DNA of 7,053 bases, taken from NCBI GenBank assembly GCA_937874315.1, contig CALNAE010000227.1, positions 1-7,053 of the forward strand, written 5' to 3'. The position numbers and the translations under genes are program-made. This stretch comes from an uncultured Bifidobacterium sp. (GTDB lineage: Bacteria; Actinomycetota; Actinomycetes; Actinomycetales; Bifidobacteriaceae). The notes beneath the pieces were generated by a model. It was not told the origin of the DNA. It made no database searches and was given only the letters and a program-made list of their open reading frames with translations. Of the stretch, positions 1-5,139 are shown in pieces (position 1 is the stretch's first letter; each line of letters starts with the position of its first letter).

Positions 1-29
1 CCATGAACCACCAAAAGGATTCTCAATGA
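1..29 (+). CDS. Possible 3' tail of an upstream gene (partial)
   Basis: One forward frame is open from the left edge and ends at the TGA at 27-29, reading M-N-H-Q-K-D-S-Q-stop after a partial codon. This stop overlaps the ATG of the next gene at 26-28, giving the ATGA arrangement typical of translationally coupled operon genes. In bifidobacteria a sugar permease (CscB-like, or another major-facilitator transporter) is often beside the beta-fructofuranosidase, so a transporter is the likeliest owner. That identity is inference from context: nine codons cannot identify a protein. The alternative is that this is untranslated leader and the stop is chance. Confidence 0.35.
13..19 (+). promoter_or_regulatory. 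Ribosome binding site of the beta-fructofuranosidase gene
   Basis: The purine run AAAAGGA ends six bases before the ATG at 26. The spacing is good and supports this start. The in-frame codons upstream to the window edge include no ATG, GTG or TTG, so no longer start is available inside the window. Confidence 0.6.
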
Positions 30-1573
30 ATAGTCCCTCACCACAGTCCGCAGCAGCCGCAAAGCACGAGGCGGCCCTACTGCGCGCGGAACGCGGAGTC
101 GCCGCGCTGGCACAATCACGGAACGACCGCTGGTATCCCGCGTTCCATATCGCATCCGACGGAGGCTGGATCAACGATCCCAACGGATTGTGCTATTACC
201 ACGGTCGTTGGCACGTGTTCTACCAGCTGCATCCCTTCGGCACTCAATGGGGACCCATGCACTGGGGACATGTCTCAAGCGCCGATATGGTGACCTGGAG
301 ACGCGAACCGATCGCATTGGCGCCGAGCCTTCAGGAGGACCGCGACGGGATATTCTCCGGATCAGCGGCCGTCGGCGACGACGACGTACTGCGTTTCTAC
401 TATACCGGTCACCGGTTGCTCAACGGAGTCGAGGGGGCGGGCAAACGGGAATCCCAGCTGATGGCTCAAGCCCACGACGAGAACGTCGAACGACTCGATA
501 AGCTCGGTGTGGTGATCCCCTATCCGAACGATCGGGTCGACGAGGATTTCCGTGACCCCAAGGTCTGGAAGATGGACGGCATCTGGTACATGATCGTCGG
601 CGCGCGCACCCTCGAACATCGCGGACAAATATGGTTGTACAGCTCGGCGGACATGATCACATGGACGTTCGCGCAGGTATTGTTCGAGCATCCGGACCCG
701 AATGTCTTCATGCTGGAATGTCCCGATTTCTTTCCGCTGACCGACGCCCGGGGCGAGCGGCGATGGATACTCGGTTTCTCTGCCATGGGTGCCGAACACC
801 ACGGGTTCATGAACCGCAACGTCAACAACGCCGGCTATCTCATCGGCTCGTGGACCCCCGGAACGACTTTCGAGCCAAGTACCGAATTCCGACCGTGGGA
901 TTGCGGACATAACTTCTACGCCCCGCAATCCTTCAGCGCGGATGGGAAGCGTCAGATACTGTATGGCTGGATGAGTCCATCGTCCGAACCAAACCCGATG
1001 CAGGAGGATGGGTGGTGCGGTCAACTCACTCTTCCGCGCGAGGTGACGCTTGGCACAGACGGCGACGTGCACACAGCACCGGTGGAAGAGATGCGTCGAC
1101 TGCGCGCGGATGATGTTGCCCTGGGCACCATCGATCTGCTGCGCAACGAGGAACGCGTCATCGTCGACGATGCGCGAACCCTAGAAATCGACCTGGTGCT
1201 GGACCTGAAGCGATCCACGGCGGAACGAATGGGGATCAAGGTCCACGCCACCAACGATGGTGACCATACCTATGTTGCCTACGACGACCAGATCGGTCGG
1301 GTGGTGCTTGACCGCCGGGCCACGGCGCGCGGCGACCGGGGATATCGAACGGCACCGCTGGACGCGGCGGAATTGTCCCACGGCCTGGTCAACCTGCAGA
1401 TCTTCCTAGACCACGGATCCGTGGAGGTCTATGTCAATGACGGCCATCAGGTGCTCAGCTCCTACAGTTTCCCGTCTCCCGGTCCCTGCCGGGTCATACT
1501 GACCGCCGAATCGGGAACGGCGCATATCGCCGAGCTGACCTTGCATCATCTGAACGGCATCGGCTTGGACTGA
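26..1573 (+). CDS. cscA: Beta-fructofuranosidase (sucrose / fructo-oligosaccharide hydrolase), GH32
   Basis: This enzyme hydrolyses the beta-2,1 bond that releases fructose from sucrose and short inulin-type fructo-oligosaccharides. The 515-residue protein has no signal peptide, so it acts in the cytoplasm after sugar uptake. All GH32 landmarks are visible: W48-I-N-D51-P-N-G with nucleophile D51; F110-S-G-S; F175-R-D177-P with the transition-state stabiliser D177; and E231-C-P-D with acid/base E231. The C-terminal beta-sandwich is present, with D462-H-G-S-V-E-V-Y and a following N-D-G-H-Q-V segment. Length and sequence closely resemble the bifidobacterial enzymes called CscA or BfrA (about 510-520 residues), so the protein is complete. 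It may be the last gene of a sugar operon, since its start overlaps a possible upstream stop and the next gene is convergent. Preference for sucrose, kestose or longer chains cannot be read from the sequence. SacA/ScrB-type naming is the main alternative. Confidence 0.93.
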   Translation: MNSPSPQSAAAAKHEAALLRAERGVAALAQSRNDRWYPAFHIASDGGWINDPNGLCYYHGRWHVFYQLHPFGTQWGPMHWGHVSSADMVTWRREPIALAPSLQEDRDGIFSGSAAVGDDDVLRFYYTGHRLLNGVEGAGKRESQLMAQAHDENVERLDKLGVVIPYPNDRVDEDFRDPKVWKMDGIWYMIVGARTLEHRGQIWLYSSADMITWTFAQVLFEHPDPNVFMLECPDFFPLTDARGERRWILGFSAMGAEHHGFMNRNVNNAGYLIGSWTPGTTFEPSTEFRPWDCGHNFYAPQSFSADGKRQILYGWMSPSSEPNPMQEDGWCGQLTLPREVTLGTDGDVHTAPVEEMRRLRADDVALGTIDLLRNEERVIVDDARTLEIDLVLDLKRSTAERMGIKVHATNDGDHTYVAYDDQIGRVVLDRRATARGDRGYRTAPLDAAELSHGLVNLQIFLDHGSVEVYVNDGHQVLSSYSFPSPGPCRVILTAESGTAHIAELTLHHLNGIGLD

Positions 1574-1627
1574 TTTGCCCCCGCACGGCCGGCGGTCGGG
1601 AGGCGTCGGACGGACGGCGGCGTCGAA
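1574..1627. other. Convergent intergenic junction between cscA and uppS
   Basis: This 54-bp GC-rich spacer lies between two genes that end toward each other. It contains short self-complementary GC blocks such as CGGCCG. I see no stem of useful length followed by a T-run on either strand, so no rho-independent terminator can be supported here. Confidence 0.7.
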
Positions 1628-2452
1628 CTATGCCGTCGGCGCCGCCGGATGCTGTGGCAGCGACGATGTGACCCCGCCGAAGCGCCGATCACGATGCACG
1701 TAGTCATCGATCGCCCGCCACAGCACCGTACGCCCGCAGTCGGGGAATAGTTCGGGTACGAATTCCAACTCGGCGTAAGCGGCCTGCCACGGCAGGAAGT
1801 TTGATATCCTGCGCTCACCCGAGGTGCGTATCACCAGATCGCAGTCGGGAATATCGGGGTTGTAGAGATGATCGGCGACCATCTTCTCGGTGACCCGATC
1901 CCCGCTGATACGACCGTCGCGCACCTCACGTGCGATATCCGCCATGGCGTCGGCTATCTCCGCACGTCCGCCGTAGTTGATGCAGAACACCACGTCGATC
2001 GTCGTGTTGTGTTTGGTGCGGTCCATCGCGACCTCAAGCTCGTCGATCACCGACTTCCACAGTCTGGGACGACGCCCCGCCCAGCGCACGCGCACGCCCC
2101 ATGCGTTCATCTGATCGATGCGCCGATGGATGATCTCGCGTGAGAATCCCATGAGGAAACGCACCTCCGCTGGGCTGCGCTTCCAGTTCTCCGTCGAGAA
2201 CGTGTACAGACTCAAATACCGCACGCCGGCCTCTATCGCGCCCGCGATGGTGTCGAATACGACCGGTTCCGCCGCTTGATGGCCGCGGGTGCGCACCAAG
2301 CCGCGCCGCTGGGCCCAACGGCCGTTGCCGTCCATGATGATGCCGACGTGACGGGGAACCTTGCCCCCAGGGAAATCCGGGATGATCGAGGGATCTGAAA
2401 ACGGCGCTGCGGGAATCTCCAATGAGGTGGAGTCGACATGTTCGAAGGTCAT
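1628..2452 (-). CDS. uppS: Isoprenyl (undecaprenyl/polyprenyl) diphosphate synthase, cis-prenyltransferase
   Basis: The enzyme condenses isopentenyl diphosphate units in cis onto an allylic primer, making the long polyprenyl diphosphate that becomes the lipid carrier for peptidoglycan and other wall polymers. It acts at the cytoplasmic face of the membrane. The 274-residue protein has the full family pattern: H35-V-G-I-I-M-D41-G-N-G-R-W with the Mg-binding D41; Y83-T-F-S-T-E-N-W-K-R; C157-I-N-Y-G-G-R; and the signature D205-L-V-I-R-T-S-G-E-R-R-I-S-N-F-L-P-W-Q running into A-A-Y-A-E-L. The first 30 residues are a less conserved extension, as is common in actinobacterial members. The chain length of the product (C55 or shorter) cannot be settled from sequence; mycobacteria split this job between two paralogues. 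The ATG is 2 bp after the recO stop and has no clear Shine-Dalgarno, so expression probably depends on coupling to recO. Confidence 0.95.
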   Translation of the reverse strand: MTFEHVDSTSLEIPAAPFSDPSIIPDFPGGKVPRHVGIIMDGNGRWAQRRGLVRTRGHQAAEPVVFDTIAGAIEAGVRYLSLYTFSTENWKRSPAEVRFLMGFSREIIHRRIDQMNAWGVRVRWAGRRPRLWKSVIDELEVAMDRTKHNTTIDVVFCINYGGRAEIADAMADIAREVRDGRISGDRVTEKMVADHLYNPDIPDCDLVIRTSGERRISNFLPWQAAYAELEFVPELFPDCGRTVLWRAIDDYVHRDRRFGGVTSSLPQHPAAPTA

Positions 2453-2454
2453 AG

Positions 2455-3177
2455 TTATGAATCTAACAATTGCAACGAACGAATGGGACGCTCAAGATAA
2501 TATTCTCCCCATTCTTCAACAAATCGACGGACACGCTCCTCCATTTCGAACGCGTCGAGAAAGGCCCAGTCTCCATCGACCAACGCCGACAGCTGCCGGC
2601 GGGCCAGATCGTCGAACCGCGCGGCGTCGGGCGTGCGGTCTTTGGCGCACATCATGCCGCCACCGCGCACGGAACAGTACTCGAGGTCATCGGCGCCGCC
2701 ACACACCACGCATGATGTCAGCCACGGCGTCCAACCCGCCAGCGCAAGCGCCCGCATCACATAGGAGTCCCCGATGGTCTGCGGCCTATGGGCATGTTGC
2801 GAAAGCGCGTGCAACGCTCCGATAACCAGGCGATATTGCTCCTTGGCCGCCTCATGTTCACTGGAGATAAGCTTGTCGACCGTTTCCACGATGACATTGG
2901 CCGCCGCATAGGCGTCATAATCCATGCAGATGGCCGCCGCGTAAGCGGAAAGCGCCATCGCCTGAGAAACCACGTCGAGGGAACGACCTTCGGCCACCAG
3001 GACGTCGACACGCATGAACGGCTCCAACCGCCCGCCGAAGCGCGATTTGACACGGCGAACGCCCTTGGCTACCGCGCGTATCTTGCCGTGATCCTGGGTG
3101 AGCAAGGTGATGATTCGGTCGGCCTCGCCGAGCTTCACCGTGCGCAGGACCACGCCCTGATCACGATATAACGCCAT
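2455..3177 (-). CDS. recO: DNA repair protein RecO
   Basis: RecO works with RecR (and RecF) to load RecA onto SSB-coated single-stranded DNA during gap repair and recombination. The N-terminal OB fold is recognisable from L-Y-R-D-Q-G-V-V-L-R-T-V-K-L-G-E-A-D-R, then the basic G-V-R-R-V-K-S-R-F-G-G-R-L-E-P-F block. The C-terminal half is helical and carries a four-cysteine zinc site: C156-V-V-C159, C168 and C177 in 240-residue numbering. I chose the ATG at 3177 because AAGGTG lies 5 bases upstream and the M-x-L-Y-R-D opening matches bifidobacterial relatives as I remember them. An in-frame GTG at 3195 would add six residues but has no good ribosome site. The gene is directly upstream of uppS, with a 2-bp gap. 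recO next to uppS also occurs in mycobacteria. Confidence 0.94.
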   Translation of the reverse strand: MALYRDQGVVLRTVKLGEADRIITLLTQDHGKIRAVAKGVRRVKSRFGGRLEPFMRVDVLVAEGRSLDVVSQAMALSAYAAAICMDYDAYAAANVIVETVDKLISSEHEAAKEQYRLVIGALHALSQHAHRPQTIGDSYVMRALALAGWTPWLTSCVVCGGADDLEYCSVRGGGMMCAKDRTPDAARFDDLARRQLSALVDGDWAFLDAFEMEERVRRFVEEWGEYYLERPIRSLQLLDS

Positions 3178-3182
3178 ACTCA

Positions 3183-3188
3183 CACCTT
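3183..3188 (-). promoter_or_regulatory. Ribosome binding site that decides the recO start
   Basis: On the minus strand, AAGGTG lies five bases before the ATG at 3177. This favours that ATG over the GTG at 3195, whose upstream bases are GC-rich without an AGGAG-like run. If the GTG were used, this site would lie inside the coding sequence. Confidence 0.6.
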
Positions 3189-3274
3189 GGATCACATGCC
3201 GCCCGCAGGCGCCCGAACAGATCGACCGAATAAATCGAATACACGACAGACTCCATACTAGGCCGTCTGCCTCG

Positions 3275-3304
3275 TCATCCCGCCTGGAACACGCTGCGGG
3301 ATGA
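3275..3304. repeat. Perfect 9-bp inverted repeat, possible hairpin or operator
   Basis: TCATCCCGC at 3275-3283 is the exact reverse complement of GCGGGATGA at 3296-3304, with a 12-base loop. There is no T-run after the stem on either strand, so it is not a standard rho-independent terminator. It lies about 130 bases past the hydrolase stop and about 100 bases before the recO ATG. It could be a terminator lacking a U-tract, an mRNA 3'-end stabilising hairpin, or an operator for recO-uppS. Confidence 0.5.
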
Positions 3305-3432
3305 ACTCGACCGTCCGGTCATGTGGCCGACTTCGTCACTGGGTCCAAGACGGATCGGACCCGCGCGCACATCGGCGGCCATGTCGGCGCATGGGAGACA
3401 TCGGGTATGACTCGACTCGGCAATGCAAGGCG

Positions 3433-5103
3433 TCAGTAAATGAACACACCCCAGAACGCGAAGAACAGCAACACGTGCATCATGGCGACCGCGGTCACCC
3501 AAAACAGCACACGGCCGAGCCGTGTCGCAGCCACGACGGGTTCGCGGCCACTGACGACGTCACCGATCGCCCCCCTACGCGGCGGCATATGCGCGATGCC
3601 GCGTTCGGATGCCTCCTCGAAGACCCGTGTCAGCACGCGTGACCAGGCCCATAGCACCAACGTGGAAACGAATTGGACCACCGGCCAACTCCAATACATC
3701 ATGCCCGGATCCGCGGCGGGTGCTCCTCCCCAGGCGAGCTTGACCACCGCGACGATCACCTGGCCGAGACCCGCCGCGAACAATACCAAGGAAGCCAGGG
3801 TGATCACCGTCAAGGCGAGCAACGAGCTGCCGAAACCATGCAGAAAAGCCAATACCGGCCCACGGTGCCGCAACACGTGGTGAATTTTCATTGACAGGGC
3901 CACCAACGCGATAGCCCCGGCCGCCGCCAGCATCAACACCATCGCCACGTGCAGAATCAAGCCGTACACCGTCAGCACCCGGTTCGATTTGAGTTCCACC
4001 GGCACCGCGATGGATTGGTAGATGGCCGATCCCGCCACGCGTTCGCTGCTCTGCGTGAGATGGCGCGTCTCGCCCACGGACCAGTCGATGACGTCCGTGA
4101 TGTAGTTGTCCGACAGCTGCGTACCCGCATTGGCCTCATCGCCGAGTCGCAGAACATGGTTCGCGACCATGTAGCTGCGCACGGTGATGTCATGATTGCC
4201 GGCCTCATGCGCCATATCGACTATTTTGCGGATGCCTTCGACCTGCGCGGTCATCACGTCCTTGGATCCATACGCCACGAAAGTGGGTATCGAATATGAG
4301 GCTTTGAGCTGGACGGCGATATCAAGATTCGACAGCTCGAACAGGCTTGAATCCGTATGGAAAACCCTTCGTACAATCGATTGATAGCCATTGTTGGCAC
4401 CGACCAATGTGAAATCCTGGGCAATGAAGAAGCCCAGGGACTCGCGCGGAGAGTAGACCATGGGACTGAGCAGAATCTGGAAGGCGATCCGACGATCGAG
4501 CGTCAGCAGATAGGGCGAGATCCACGTGCTTTCGGAAGTGGCGTAGATGCCGACCTCGTCGGCGTTCACCGTGCCCATGCCGCGCAGATAACCTATGACC
4601 TGGTCATAGGCCTTGGCCGAACCCGGATAGTCTCTGGTGACATCATTCGTGGACCACACCGGTTTATCGGGCACGGCGGTGACGAAACCGGCGGAAGCAA
4701 GATCGTGGGCGACGTCGCCGAAGGAGTTGTCGCTGGTGCCGTATCCGGCGCCATGCATGAAAACCATCGCGGGACGCTTGCCCGTCGCCCCGACCGGTTC
4801 GCGGACATTGACTCTGATGTTCTGGACCTCGCTGGTCGACGGCCTGCGCACCGCGATGGTGACGTGCCGCGAAACGACCTGAAAATCACCTTTGTGCCCG
4901 AGGGTCGTGCCCGCACCCGAGAAGGTGACCGACGTATTCGACGTCAACGTGGCAATGCTCTGCCCCGTCGGCTCCGTTTTCCACGGCACGGCGGTGAGGT
5001 TGGAGATCGAGACCATGATCCCCATGAGAATGATGAATATCGGCAGGCTTACCTTGAGCCTTTTGCCTCGGCTCCACCTGGACGAATTCGATGCGTTCAC
5101 CAA
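3433..5103 (-). CDS. Membrane-anchored extracytoplasmic alpha/beta hydrolase with C-terminal membrane domain
   Basis: I recognise the fold but not a named family. The 556-residue protein starts with a basic stretch (R9, R12, K14, R15, K17), then one membrane helix at about 19-38. Residues about 70-345 form an alpha/beta hydrolase: strand plus oxyanion loop F115-M-H-G-A-G, putative nucleophile S190 in Y-A-T-S-E-S, acid D282 in Y-G-S-K-D and histidine H316 in A-N-H. Four more helices follow at about 377-404, 417-447, 468-490 and 530-555. Basic loops (K-I-H-H-V-L-R-H-R and the R-rich 489-528 segment) predict N-terminus inside and the catalytic domain outside. The elbow is A-x-S-x-S rather than G-x-S-x-G. 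Substrate is unknown: an envelope ester, lipid or peptide is possible. The start is TTG at 5103 (GTG at 5100 also possible), with a weak GGA six bases upstream. It follows the DivIVA-repeat gene by 36 bp, probably as one operon. Confidence 0.8.
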   Translation of the reverse strand: MVNASNSSRWSRGKRLKVSLPIFIILMGIMVSISNLTAVPWKTEPTGQSIATLTSNTSVTFSGAGTTLGHKGDFQVVSRHVTIAVRRPSTSEVQNIRVNVREPVGATGKRPAMVFMHGAGYGTSDNSFGDVAHDLASAGFVTAVPDKPVWSTNDVTRDYPGSAKAYDQVIGYLRGMGTVNADEVGIYATSESTWISPYLLTLDRRIAFQILLSPMVYSPRESLGFFIAQDFTLVGANNGYQSIVRRVFHTDSSLFELSNLDIAVQLKASYSIPTFVAYGSKDVMTAQVEGIRKIVDMAHEAGNHDITVRSYMVANHVLRLGDEANAGTQLSDNYITDVIDWSVGETRHLTQSSERVAGSAIYQSIAVPVELKSNRVLTVYGLILHVAMVLMLAAAGAIALVALSMKIHHVLRHRGPVLAFLHGFGSSLLALTVITLASLVLFAAGLGQVIVAVVKLAWGGAPAADPGMMYWSWPVVQFVSTLVLWAWSRVLTRVFEEASERGIAHMPPRRGAIGDVVSGREPVVAATRLGRVLFWVTAVAMMHVLLFFAFWGVFIY

Positions 5104-5139
5104 CCAAGTTCCATATCACTCACACGCGGTCGGCAGCGA

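Larger units (their letters stand above)
3178..3432. other. Intergenic region between the hydrolase gene and recO
   Basis: This 255-bp spacer should contain the end of the DivIVA-repeat/hydrolase transcript and the promoter for recO-uppS, both on the minus strand. It holds a 9-bp inverted repeat (3275-3304), a weaker 6-bp stem GGGTCC/GGACCC (3341-3346 and 3357-3362) and an AT-rich patch around 3228-3244 in otherwise GC-rich DNA. On the minus strand that patch could supply a -10 element about 50-65 bases before the recO ATG, but no convincing TTGACA-like partner is visible, so I do not call a promoter. I see no tRNA or small-RNA fold. Open frames here are short and look non-coding. Confidence 0.55.

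Noticed and set aside
362..1072. Minus-strand open frame (236 codons) opposite cscA
   Set aside because: The GH32 frame has every catalytic motif; the antisense frame has none and owes its length to codon bias.
1574..1640. Bidirectional terminator between cscA and uppS
   Set aside because: The GC-rich self-complementary blocks do not form a stem followed by T's on either strand.
3178..3195. Six-residue N-terminal extension of RecO from a GTG at 3195
   Set aside because: No ribosome site precedes the GTG, while AAGGTG is well placed for the ATG at 3177, and the family starts near M-x-L-Y-R-D.
3341..3362. GGGTCC/GGACCC stem as terminator of the hydrolase operon
   Set aside because: The stem is only 6 bp with a 10-base loop and no T-run, so it could be chance in GC-rich DNA.
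3275..3502. Small minus-strand frame (75 codons) across the end of the hydrolase gene and the spacer
   Set aside because: It overlaps the last membrane helix of the hydrolase in another frame, has no good ribosome site, and its composition is not protein-like.
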